From Portulaca oleracea (lineage: Eukaryota; Streptophyta; Magnoliopsida; Caryophyllales; Portulacaceae): 64,000 bases of DNA. Each line of letters starts with the position of its first letter. Positions within the stretch are counted from its first letter, which is position 1. Shown one piece after another: positions 10,214 through 21,084 of the stretch. A program made the position numbers and the translations under genes. The notes beneath the pieces are model-generated. The model saw only the letters and a list, made by a program, of their open reading frames with translations. It was not told the origin of the DNA and searched no databases. Where the stretch lies: NCBI GenBank assembly GCA_029582165.1, contig CM055888.1, positions 12,530,001 to 12,594,000 on the forward strand, written 5' to 3'.

Positions 10214-11551
10214 TCACCTTCTTTTTTTACCATTTATCATTGAAATTTGATATTTTCACTACTTGACCTTTGAAACCATTATTATTTATAACCTCTTTTG
10301 ATAAAATCTATTAATTTATAATCATGCTAGTAACGGTTTGTATTTTTTTAGACCCTTGTTCCAATGCAAGGCATTATGGTAAGTTTTTACAATTTTTTTT
10401 TTTTTTTTACATTTTGTTATGCAATTCACAATATACATAAATACCAAAGCTGTTTGGGACCGATCATATTTCCTCGTATGTGTTTGAAGGTGTTTATGTT
10501 CAACTATGCAACTAAGATGACCATAATGTTCAGATTTTGCTAGACCGTAAGGTTGACACACCTCATTTGGATAATGGGATGCATAGATATATGACTGGAG
10601 CATGGATGACTACAACTATCATCAAAAAGAAAGAGACATCAATAATATATCACCGTAATTGGGTTAACATATAAATATGCACATATATAAAATATAAGGA
10701 AAAAAATAATATCATCAAAAAGTAATGGAATTCATGGCTACACAGGGACACTCATGATAAATTATGTTTTACTTCTTACATCTGTAATTTAAATTTATCA
10801 TTTACTTATGGGTTGTTCTTTTGCTTGGTAATCTACCCATATTTACCTTCTACATATTTCTGTTTAAAATTTATAAAGTTGCTCAACATCTATTTTAAAA
10901 TTCAAATATTATGAAATAAATTTTTAAATTTTATAAGATATAAACGTTTTGACTATGATATGTAAATACATTAAGAGCCTACCTTAATTACTTGCCAAAC
11001 AAAAATATAAAAAATTTAAATTTGAGAAAATTAGTGTTATTTTAGTATATTATTGGGGAATAAATTTTCTGAAAAAATTTGAAACTTACTTTTAAAAATT
11101 TTAAAATACAAATGAATAACAAAAAAAATGAAAATTTGGTAACCGAAAACCTCCGTCCGTTGGAAAATGAACATTCAATTATTATTCTTTTGCTTATTTG
11201 TTTTTTGTTTATTTGTTTATATTTTGTATTTTAATTTTAAATAAGTAATTATCAACTCTAACTTAAATGAAAAAACTTTAAAAATTTTAAAAAAAATTAA
11301 AATTTTAAAATCTAAAATGTTAAAATTAAAAAGATAATAAAAAATTTGATAATTATATGAGATGAATTATAATTTATAATTTATATGTATGCATAAGCAT
11401 ATTATATATATAAGACATGTTCATAAAAAGGTATGTTATACAAACAATATCTATTTAGGTACAAATATTAAATTTGAAATTAACATAGAAGTTAATGTTA
11501 CTAGGTATGGATATTAATCAACATTGAGAACTTGGATAAATGGCTTATGAA
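10214..11551. other. AT-rich intergenic region
   Basis: I see no gene and no bounded element between the hairpin-ended repeat and the Copia element. There is a short T run at about 10395. Confidence 0.5.
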
Positions 11552-11556
11552 ATAAG

Positions 11557-11958
11557 TGTTGGGTGTGAAGATCAAACTGAGGAACGAAGAAGGAAGAAAA
11601 CGCAGGCTGCGTTTTTTGGTGCTGCAATGCGACACCTTGATGGGCTTCGTCCAAAGGCCCATATGTGTGTTATATTTTTGAGCGGCAAGTTTTTTAGGGT
11701 TTTCAGTTATTGTTAACCTAGTTCCTCTTATGTTTCTCTAGTATATATAGGGTTGAGTTCTCCTATTTTGCATCCACGAGATCAAGTGAGATAGAGAAAC
11801 ACAACCTTGTATTGTAATCCTCATATTACTAATGCATCGATTAGTGGTTTTTTCCCTTTGGGTTTTCCACGTTAAAATCCACGTGTCAAATTTCTTATTT
11901 CTTTTCGCTATTATTTCCTATTGTTTGTGTTTTGCTTGAGTACTCTTCGATCCTAACA
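11557..11958 (+). repeat. 5' LTR of deleted Copia element
   Basis: 402 bp, TG...CA ends, TATATATAG promoter-like box near 11740. It pairs with 13751-14159, with scattered differences. Confidence 0.8.
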
Positions 11959-12005
11959 ACCGTATCGAGCTTTGGGGTTTGTGAAAGAGAACTCGCTTTC
12001 AAACA

Positions 12006-13674
12006 ATGGCAGGAGATAAGTATGAAATAGAGAAATTTGATGGATCTGACTTCATCTACTGGAAGTTGCAGATTGAGGATCTGCTGTATGTATGAAATCA
12101 TGTTGCTTGGATAAGCGGATAAGATGGAGCAGGTTGAATACGATCTGCTGGATCGACAGGCGATGTCCCTAATCAAGATGTCATTGGCTCGGAACGTCAT
12201 GTTTAACGTCATGGAGAAAAAGACAATGAAGGAATTGCTGAAGGCACTGGAGAATATGTATGAGAAGCCTAGTGCAGCAAATCAGGTATATTTGTTCACT
12301 AAATTAACCAGCTGTAAGATGGCTGAAGGTGGGGATGTGGCTAATCATATTAATGAGATTACTAAAATTTTATCGCAACTTGCTTCAGTAAAGATGGCTT
12401 TTCCTGAGAATGTTAGGGCTTGCGTATTATTATCTTCTATGCCTGAGTCTTGGAGAATCCTTGTAACTGCTTTTAGTAGCGCTAAGGATACTGACGAGAT
12501 GAAATTTGATGATGTCAAGTCTGTATTGCTTAATGAGGGTCTTCGCAGGAAGAATTCTAGTGAGGAATCTTCGGGAATTGCATTAAGTGTCGGGGGTAGG
12601 AAGAATAATAGGAATTCGAATAATTCCAGGGGAGGCAGGCCTAGGGACATGAGCAATGTTGTGTGTTATGGTTGTGGGGATAAGGGTCACTTTAAGAGGG
12701 ATTGCCCTAGACCTGGGAAGCAGAAGGGTAATGATGACCAGGACTCTGTCAACTCTGCGGAAGATCTTTGTGAAGCCTTGGTCTTGAGTGTGTCTAGCCC
12801 TGAAGAGTCTTGGATAGTTGATACTGGCGCATCCTTTCATGTTTCTTCAAACAGGGAGTTATTTCATAATTTCAGGAGTGGGAATTTTGGCAAGGTGTAT
12901 CTTGCCAATGACAAGTGTTGTGAGATAACAGGTACAAGAGACGTGACGATTAAGACTGCTAATGGTAGTCTTTGGAAGTTGGAGGATGTGAGGTATATTC
13001 CTGGAATTAGGAGGAATTTAATTTCAGTGAATCAACTCGATGAAATGGGCTATACTGCAGGCTTCGGGAAAGGGATGTGGAAGATCATGAAGGGTGCTAT
13101 GGTAGTGGCGAAGGGATTGAGATCCGGTACGTTGTACTCTATCGGGGAAAGCACTAACATGATTTCTTATGCTTCTTGTTCTAGTTTATAGCTTTGCAGG
13201 AATGAGAAGAGGGTTAGTTTTGCCAAAACTGACAGGGAAACTGAGGAGGTATGGAGTGATTCAGGTGACAAGAAGCCAGTGGGAGCTATGGCAGTCAAGG
13301 TTTCTGGTAGGCTGGGTATGCCTAGGGAGGAAACGGAGGAACCACAGGTTGCAGATCAGGTTGCTGAAGAACCTGAACCACAGGAGCTAGGTAAAAGCTC
13401 CAGCGCACCATCTACTGTGAGGAGATCCAGGAGGGCTACCAGAGATGCTGGGGAGCCAAAGACCTACAAGAAGGCTGTGCAGGCGGAGGCTCGGTTCAAG
13501 TGGGAGCACGCGATGGTTGATGAGATCGCGTCACTTGAGGGAACCTGGAAGCCGGTGAGATTGTCTGCGGGGAAGAAGGCCGGGAAGAAGTGGGTCTACA
13601 GGATCAAGGGTAAGTCAGTGGATGTTGGGAAATTGAGGCCCGGAGCGGTCTCAGGAAGCCTCTCGGACTGATGA
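12006..13674 (+). pseudogene. Copia gag-protease remnant with pol deletion
   Basis: The gag start at 12006 (MAGDKYEIEKFDG) stops after about 30 codons. The main frame then runs 12124-13191. It holds the UBN2-type gag domain, a CCHC zinc knuckle (CYGCGDKGHFKRDC) and the aspartic protease motif WIVDTGASFHV, and ends in the region before integrase. From about 13200 the sequence jumps to a Pro/Glu-rich linker and the start of the reverse transcriptase region (to about 13671). Integrase and the catalytic reverse transcriptase and RNase H parts are missing. Confidence 0.8.
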
Positions 13675-13750
13675 AGGGGCCGGTCGATGCACTAGGAGAA
13701 CTTGTGGTGAAAGTTGAGGATGGTTGAGGTTTGGTCTCCAAGTGGGAGAT

Positions 13751-14159
13751 TGTTGGGTGTGAAGACCAAGCGAGAGCGAAGAAGGAAGAAAACGCAGTGC
13801 GTCTTTTGGTCTTCTGTCACGACACCTTGATGGGCTTCGTCCAAAGGCCCATATGTGTGTTATATTTTTGAGCGGCAAGTTTTTTAGGGTTTTTAGTTAT
13901 TGTTAACCTAGTTCCTCTTATGTTTCTCTAGTATATATAGGGGTTCAGGTTCTCCCTATTTCGCATCCCTGAGATCAAGTGAGATAGAGAGAAACACAAC
14001 CTTGTATTGTAATACTCATATTACTAGTGCATCGATTCCGTGGTTTTTTTCCCGCTTTGGGTTTTTTCCACGTTAAAATCCTGGTGTCAAATTTCTTATT
14101 TTTTTCCGCTATTATTTCCTATTGTTTGTGTTTTTCTTGAGTACTCTTCGATCCTAACA
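13751..14159 (+). repeat. 3' LTR of deleted Copia element
   Basis: 409 bp, same ends as the 5' LTR. It directly follows the polypurine tract and is followed by the ATAAG duplication. Confidence 0.8.
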
Positions 14160-14577
14160 ATAAGGATACAATATTCTATTTTTTTCCCATTTCTAAACTC
14201 TTGAAAAAACCATTTAAATTGGATACAAATATTTTAAATGCAAATTTAGAATTTAAACTATATTCCTATAATGCTTTTCACTGGAATAGGAGATTTTAAA
14301 AAATTAATACAACTGTTATCAGTAAGGTTATAAATGATAGGAGTTTGTCTAGTTTATTTTTTTTACGGTTCTCAGTCTCATATTTTGACTATTAATATTT
14401 TATATTTTATTTTTCAAGACTTGTAATATTATATTTAAGTAAAAGTAACTTGCATCACAAATCTAATAATTATAGTTCTATACGATAACTCAACACATAA
14501 TTTGATAAATTAACGGTCAAATTTTATAAAGTTTGACCTCATCCATTAAACTTGGACAAAATGTTTGGGAAGGAGGG

Positions 14578-14579
<2 letters not shown>

Positions 14580-14634
<55 letters not shown>
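14580..14634. repeat. (AT)n microsatellite
   Basis: About 26 AT units in a row. Short YIYI-type open frames across it on both strands are artefacts of this repeat. Confidence 0.9.
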
Positions 14635-14636
<2 letters not shown>

Positions 14637-15145
14637 CACCTTTCCTATGGAGGGGTTAATGATGACTAATTCATTTATGATGTATGATAAATTTATTTTA
14701 CATATCATATTTTTAATTAATTTATCACATCTTTTTTGTTTTAAATTATCAATACTTTCTTACCTACCTTGCATAATATATATTTAAAAATTCATATATT
14801 ATTTAATAAATAATGTTACTTGTCTTACTCACAATATCTTAGTAAAAAAAATCAAGTATATATTTTAAAATTCATATACTTAAATGATATGTCTGATGTG
14901 ACTTAGATTCCCAATTGATGTCCTATCCACCCATTCTATCCAACGTTTTCCACCCTCTAACTATCATATACACTAAAAAAACATGACCCAAGCTAGCTTT
15001 CAAACTATTAAATTTATTAGTATGTATCTTAATCTAGATATACCTGACTCGTGCTTTTAATGTCAAAATTGCTTTAACCTGAAATACACTTGACATGTAT
15101 TAGCCTTAACCAGATATATGTACACGCAGTCTTTATTTAATCCGT

Positions 15146-15354
15146 CCATCTGTTCTTTTCTATGGTATTTTGCGGTATGGCGCGGTATGGTGTGGTGTAA
15201 TTGTGGCGGGTTATTGGTATGTGGGGTAGGTGAGGAGAGAGAATGTAAAAAGTAGAGGAGAAAAGTAATGATTTGTGGTAAAGTGTAGTGGGTTGTGGCA
15301 AATTGCGGTATGCTGTGTCACCGCAGTTTGCTAACCGCAGAAAAGAACAGGGCC
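15146..15354. mobile_element. GCGGTA-family Harbinger-like MITE, copy 2
   Basis: The right end (...GAAAAGAACAGGGCC then TAA) and the interior closely match 2718-2951. The left end is degraded after CTGTTCTTTTC, so the left boundary is approximate. Confidence 0.65.
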
Positions 15355-15908
15355 TAAATTCAAGTGTGAATGTAAGCTACAAAAGAAGCCAATTGTTATA
15401 TTCTATTGTATTCGATAACAAAATGATAAACTCGGGTGTGAATTTAAGCTACAAGGCAAATTGTTTATGATTATATAATATTATGGGCAAAAAAAGAAAT
15501 TTGTGTCTGAACACAAGCTAGCTATAAAATAGGCAGAAAGGCAAGATACATGTTATTATATTGTATTCAATGGCAAAAGATACATTATTAAAAATTTAGA
15601 GATTCTTGTATTTTTTTTTAACATACAAGTGGATCATTCTTTGATTTTTCTAAAGGGGATGAACTTTCACATTTATTGTATTTCGAAGACCTCAAAGGTC
15701 CCCTGAGTGGTTTTGACATGTGTTATATTCAATTTTTTTAAACTTTAGTTATCTGATGATCTTAGTGGAGTTTTGGTCATTAATCATAGTCTCACTTTAA
15801 AAAAAAAAAACTATGTTTTGTCTTATGCTAGAGGATAAGAAATTTACCTCTGCAATTTTGCAATCATATTTAATACCTTGAAAATTCCAATAAAAAACTT
15901 TCATTCAT

Positions 15909-15964
15909 GGAAAATGCTACACTGACTCATTGAGTCAAAAACTCATCTTAGTTGGCAGATGAGC
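15909..15964 (+). repeat. Left terminal inverted repeat of the MULE
   Basis: It contains the near-palindrome TGACTCATTGAGTCA at 15923-15937 and GTTGGCAGATGAGCTGG, both mirrored at the right end. Confidence 0.85.
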
Positions 15965-16628
15965 TGGCATTCTCTCTCCTCTTTCCTCCCCTCCTTCTCT
16001 CTCCTTCCTCGGTATCATTCTCCTCCTCCTCTCTCCTTCCTCGGTAATCAGCTGCCTTTCACTCCTTAATTACACCTCCCTTCCTTGGTAATCATCCATC
16101 AGCCTCCCTCCCTCCCTCCCTCCTTCCCCTCTTCACTCCTTAATTACCGAAAGGCTAGGGTTTAGAAGAGAAGTGCCCTTTTCAAATTTTGAATCGATTT
16201 CCCCCCATTTTTTCTTGATTCCGCTCTTAATCAGCTCCCTTCCATTTTTTTCTTACCCTTTTCAAAGTTTGAATCGACTTCACTCATACGAGCTCTCCCT
16301 CCTCTGCTGCTCCGTTCTTTTTTTCTGAATCAGCTCCCTTCCGCCTCTATCTTCACTGATACGGGCTCTCCTCTGCCACTACCATTGAAGGACTTGTCAG
16401 GTATGTTTTATTGTGTTTCTCATTCCCTCTTTTTCATTTGAATGTGGATTTCTGGGTTGAAGCCATGCGAATTTCTACTTTAGGTTTAGGGTTTAAGCCG
16501 GGAAAAATCGAATTTTGAAAAATGGAGTTTGTGAAAAATCGAATTTCACCTATTTCACCTGGAAAAAACTTCATTCGATTCTTCCTGATATTTCCCCGTC
16601 TAATTTGATAGCTTGGTTGTGTTGATGA

Positions 16629-16958
16629 TGCCTTCATAACGCATCTTCAAATGGTGATGGTGGTTATGGTGTCATATGTCCTAGATGCAATATTCCAGCT
16701 TCCAGACTTGTGTCAAAGCCGAAGCAGAACCCCAACAAATTGTATGATAAGTGTGTACGATGTGATAAATTTCTTGGTTGGGCTCCTGAATTGAGCTTCT
16801 CAAACAATGGACGAGATTCGGATTTTCAGAATGATTTGAAGAATGAAATTAGGGAAATGAAGGCTATGTTGAAATTGATTGAGAAAGGGCAAACTATATT
16901 AGGTATGATTTTAGTTGGAGTTTTTGTACTCCTTGTAATGAATATTCATAGTAGGTAA
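16629..16958 (+). CDS. GRF-type zinc-finger plus transmembrane ORF inside the MULE
   Basis: An open frame carries a CPRC pair at 16677, then NPNKLYDKCVRCDKFLGW. This has the layout of a plant GRF zinc finger (two Cys pairs around an Asn-Pro and an aromatic). A polar, probably coiled-coil stretch (EIREMKAMLKLIEKG) and a C-terminal membrane segment (ILVGVFVLLVMNI) follow. Small GRF-coil-TM proteins of this layout are common in plants and often lie in mobile elements; their role is unknown. No in-frame ATG precedes the first Cys pair. Two stops lie at 16623-16628 and there is no usable AG splice acceptor between them and the finger. The start is therefore missing or this copy is broken. Confidence 0.45.
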   Translation, partial: CLHNASSNGDGGYGVICPRCNIPASRLVSKPKQNPNKLYDKCVRCDKFLGWAPELSFSNNGRDSDFQNDLKNEIREMKAMLKLIEKGQTILGMILVGVFVLLVMNIHSR

Positions 16959-18007
16959 TGATCAGTGTTTATGCTAAGGGTTCCATATTGTAATGCCCAT
17001 GTGTTCCATGATTGAATGAAATTACAATTGTCGTTGGGCAGTTTCAGTAGGATTGGTTCAATGTTACATTTCACCAGAATTTTGTTGTGGTTGCTGTCAT
17101 CTTTTTCTTTGGTTTATGCTGTGATTTTCGTAGCCCTTCAATTTGATCCATATTTTTCATGCCAAGTGAATTTGATCCCTTCATCTCACAGTTAGTGTCC
17201 ACAATGTTTTTATTCCACTGGTTTTTAATTCTAGGTCATAACTTCTAACTTCAATACTTCTCTTGTGGTGCTTGTTGGTTTACAAGTGGTATGATCCATC
17301 ATGTGAATATGAGATTCAGGGTAGTTGTTATGAATCTATGTGAATTACAATTCTTGCATCTAAATGTATAGTTTCATATCATGTGATACTGGTCATCAAG
17401 CATTAAGCAGAAGTTGCAACTTGAAATTGAAGTGCAAGTTTCATGGAGGGGTTTTGGCATGGCAAGAACAGGAGTTTGATGCATCATGGTAAGTGAAACA
17501 GGAGACAGAGGATAGCAGTACATGTCTAGAATAATTCTGTGGCTTTTGGTTTTTGTAAGCATGCCTTGTTTATTCTTGCACTTGTCCTATGTTGCTAGAT
17601 GATAATTCAGTTTGGGGTGTGTTCGCCCCCAATTTGATCCATGATTCATGCCAACAACCCAAATGTTCCTTGCCTTAACATATACTTTCCAATCAAAAAA
17701 TGAAAACCTAAAACAGGAGACAGAGGATAGTAGTAAAATGAGGAATTATTTAACACATTCAAACCACTTGTACCTTGAAAATTGAATCCTTAAGATATTT
17801 GACACCCTGAAAATTATTGTAACACTTATCTAAATAGGGGAAGGATGGGGAGAGGTGTGATCAGACACACCTTAACTATCATAAACAAATGAATTTACAT
17901 AGAACACATCTGCAAACTAACGAGAAGACATTTAAAGGCCAAAATAAATCAAGATAAAATGAAGGAGTATTTGCAGATTGCTGGTTCATTGAGGTGATAA
18001 TCCAGCC
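16959..18007 (+). other. MULE interior without a recognised gene
   Basis: The first part is probably the 3' untranslated region of the GRF ORF. No further coding signal was seen. Confidence 0.4.
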
Positions 18008-18124
18008 TTAATGGTGATGATCCTGGCTAGTCTCGTAGGCCACAGTAGTTGCAGATGTTGGTTCATCCAGGTCAAGGCATATGTACTCAATAGGGTGCCC
18101 CAAAGCAGGATTATGAGCTGCCAT
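18008..18124 (-). pseudogene. Exon-like captured fragment inside the MULE (1)
   Basis: A minus-strand frame of 38 codons reads MAAHNPALGHPIEYICLDLD and then a Ser/Thr/His-rich end to TAA. Upstream on that strand a GATGGCAG acceptor-like site overlaps the start, so this looks like the last exon of a gene fragment. The function is not recognised. It belongs with the fragments at 18344-18606. Confidence 0.35.
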
Positions 18125-18343
18125 CAACAAAGCACATGATGTGAATGGTCGTGAAACTATGGTAGGATGATCACACAATATGAAAAATTAAGTCTCACTG
18201 AATCACAGCCACTAAAGTATACCATCAGCCACTAAAGTATACTATACTTACAAATCTTACATATACTTCCAATAATCATATCAAGATCCTGAAATTAAAG
18301 TGAAGATCATTTAGCTATTGTAATCCTGAAAGTCATCACTTAC

Positions 18344-18478
18344 CTCAATTCAAGTGTCAAGATCAGCTAGACAATGTTTCAATAAATCTAAAGTCAGCAC
18401 ATCAATAAGAAGTGGCTTATTGCTAGCCAATTCATGTAAATAGGGCAGAATTTGTTCCAATAAAGAGAATGATAAACA
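18344..18478 (-). pseudogene. Exon-like captured fragment inside the MULE (2)
   Basis: On the minus strand the frame reads LLEQILPYLHELASNKPLL and then IDVLTLDLLKHCLADLDT, a helical, protein-like stretch. It is followed by an in-frame TGA and then a consensus donor GAG|GTAAGT. The coding-like composition and the donor make a host-gene exon likely. The TGA two codons before the donor suggests decay. I do not recognise the parent gene. Confidence 0.45.
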
Positions 18479-18483
18479 CAATT

Positions 18484-18606
18484 AATACTTTGAGTAATCT
18501 GCCAAACACAACGCACTCAATATATCGGTACAAAATAAGATGGCATGCAGTTCTTGGTACTCTTTACCCATTTCTTGTATCCTAACCTTCCCAATTTTGT
18601 CAAAGC
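18484..18606 (-). pseudogene. Exon-like captured fragment inside the MULE (3)
   Basis: A minus-strand frame reads DKIGKVRIQEMGKEYQELHA and then ILFCTDILSALCLADYSKY before a stop. It lies just upstream, on that strand, of the 18344-18478 exon and is in the same orientation. It is probably from the same unrecognised helical protein. Confidence 0.35.
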
Positions 18607-19063
18607 ATCTAAATTAGCAAAGACACATACTAATAGATAGCAATCCATCAGATGTTTATAAATGTGTTTTAATAAAGATTCAAGATATTCATGAAGCCAT
18701 TAATCTTTACTCATCTAATGCAACAGAGGTAAGAAACTTGAGAAGATTGCATAGCATGGTACGATTCATGCATCTCTTTCTAATTCACTCAAACAATAAT
18801 TTGATCGGTTGGAAATTGTCTACTCATAAAAACTTTAGCCGATCAAGCAGCCAATGAACTAAGAATCAGTATAGCAATTTACTCATACTTTGTCAAAGCA
18901 TCTAAATCAGCAAAGACACATACTAATAGATAACAATCCATCAGATGTTTATAAATGTGTTTTACTAAAGATTAAAGATATTCATGATGCCATTACTCTT
19001 TACTCATCTAATGCAACAGAGGTAGGAAACTTGAGAATCAGTGTAGCAATTTACTCATACCTG
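18596..19063. repeat. Tandem duplication inside the MULE
   Basis: GTCAAAGCATCTAAAT... at 18598 recurs at 18892 with few differences over about 145 bp. Both copies end with the same tail (AGTNTAGCAATTTACTCATAC). The second unit lacks about 110 internal bases. The period is about 294 bp. Confidence 0.7.
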
Positions 19064-19699
19064 GAGCATCTTCACTTCTTGTATTGTCCTTTAAACTGAT
19101 TTGAATTCTACCTCAATTGCAAGTAGGAATTTGATGAGCTCATCCTTAGAAAACACTGCATAAGGAAAACGTCTTAGTATGTTGGAATTATGTAACTGAA
19201 CAGTTCTCATACACCTTTTATAGGCTTTTCATGAAGGAAAGAACCCTTTCCTCTGACTCCTATGAAAAGCTACAAATCACAAAGACAAATATCAGCAAAG
19301 AAAATCGACATAAATCCTCCCTTTCTCCTCCAACAAAGATAAATACCCAGTTCTTATTTCACATAAAAGGTGTAAACTTTGATCCATAAATAATAACTGT
19401 AATGTCTGTCTTGAAAAACTACAGCAATTACAAGTAATTTTTTTCCCGTAAGAAAGGTAGATGTTAGAAATTTTACATCTTCAAAGGGTATAAATAACAT
19501 GAGTTCAATCAATTTATGATGGAAAACAAATCCACTATTACAACATAGCTTTTACATACAAATCCACACCAACCTCAATCACAAGAAGAACAAGAAGAAG
19601 AAAAATCCCAGTTTCGGTAATACAGTAACTAGTTTGATTCTACATTCATCCCAATTTCAAATTTTGGAAACCAGTTTCGGTTAGGGTTTTCGAAAACAA

Positions 19700-19806
19700 A
19701 TTAGTAAAAATTAAAATCAAATTGGAAAACAAATCTGTAAAAATTGAAATCAAATTGGAAAACAAATCGGTAAAAATCGAAATCAATTTGGAAATCAAAT
19801 TGGAAA
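19700..19806. repeat. Short tandem repeat, about 36-bp unit
   Basis: About three units of GTAAAAATTGAAATCAAATTGG plus GAAAACAAATC. They give a false FQFDFNFYRFV repeat peptide on the minus strand. Confidence 0.75.
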
Positions 19807-20199
19807 CAACATTTACCTCGTATAAACTCGCACTTGTCTTCTTCTTCTTCTTCTTCGTTTTGGGTTTCGAATTTTAGGGTTTCGTTGAGTTTTGATTTCA
19901 ATTGGAGAAGGTTCTTGCAGGAGAGACGAAAGGCTAGGGTTAAGAATCCAATCTAGTTTAGAAGAGGAAAGGGATGAATTGTCTTCGATGGAGCGATTTA
20001 GGGTTTAGAAGAGGAATGGCGCGGGAATTTTTTGTGGTAGAAGATCTTGGTCATCCAATCTATTTTGAATCTGACGGTTAAAATTGAATTGTTTTGCCAT
20101 GTCAGCAATCTGTGTACATGTCTATAGACCATTCAATTTAGAGTACACGGATTGACAATTTTTAATATAATTAGACAATTTTAAATATAATTGGACATT

Positions 20200-20660
20200 T
20201 TTTATTAGTGTTATTGCAATGAATGTAGAATATAAATTTTAAAACAATTAATTCTTTTCCTGTAAAAAAAAAATACAATTTTAAAAATAATTTATTTTGT
20301 TCTTTTAAAAAAATATTTACAAATATATTCTATAGTTTCTAATGACTATCAATTTTATTGTCCTATTCCTTAATTTTAATGACATCAATTTTTTTTCGTT
20401 AGTGTTATTTTGCTTGCTATTTTAATGAATGTAGAGTATATTTTCAAAATAATTTATTTTGCTATTTTAAAAAAATATTTACAAATATATTCTATAGTTT
20501 CTAATGAATATCAATTTTATTGTCCTATTCCTTAATTTTAATGACATGCATTTTTTCGTTAGTGTTATTTTGCTTGCTATTTTAATGAATGTAGAGTATA
20601 TTTTCAAAATAATTTATTTCTAATGAATATCAATTATATTCTATAGTTTCTAATGAATAT
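20200..20660. repeat. Tandem repeat, about 162-bp unit
   Basis: ACAAATATATTCTATAGTTTC at 20319 recurs at 20481, with matching flanks (GTTAGTGTTATTTTGCTTGC and others). There are about two and a half AT-rich units, upstream of the transposase start. Confidence 0.7.
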
Positions 20661-21084
20661 CAATTAGTGCTATTTTTTTTTTCTAATGACTTGAATAAAT
20701 TATTTTCTTTTTTAATTTTTTTAGTATTCTTCCCTAATTTTAATGATGTCAGTTATTTCATGCAACTTTAATATGATGAACGTATAATATGTTCTACAGT
20801 TTCTAATGAATATCAATTAGTCCTATTCCTTAATTGTCAATTTTTTCATAGTGTTAATTTGTAATTTTATAAATATTAATGATTAATATTTTCATGCAAT
20901 TTTAATGATTATCAATTTTACGTATCATTTTTTCATGCAATTTTTAATGACTAATATTTTATTGTTTTAATTCTTCATTAATTTTAATGATGTCAACTTT
21001 TGCATGCAATTTTAATGTAATGAACGTAAAATAAATTTTAATGTGTTTCTTGTCTCCTCCATGTAGATTTTCATCGATATCGTC

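Larger units (their letters stand above)
11557..14159 (+). mobile_element. Deleted Copia LTR retrotransposon
   Basis: This 2.6-kb element is flanked by ATAAG at 11552-11556 and 14160-14164. The LTRs (11557-11958 and 13751-14159) both run from TGTTGGG to CTAACA. A polypurine tract AAGTGGGAGAT sits directly before the 3' LTR, and a decayed Met-tRNA-like primer site follows the 5' LTR. The inside keeps gag and protease. Integrase core, reverse transcriptase and RNase H have been deleted, so it cannot move alone. Confidence 0.85.

Noticed and set aside
14517..14787. Open frames with Tyr-Ile repeats on both strands
   Set aside because: Produced by the (AT)n microsatellite.
18890..19099. Plus-strand open frame in the duplicated MULE segment
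   Set aside because: The neighbouring exon-like fragments and the best donor are on the minus strand, and the frame is repeated only because the DNA is. I could not decide that it is coding.
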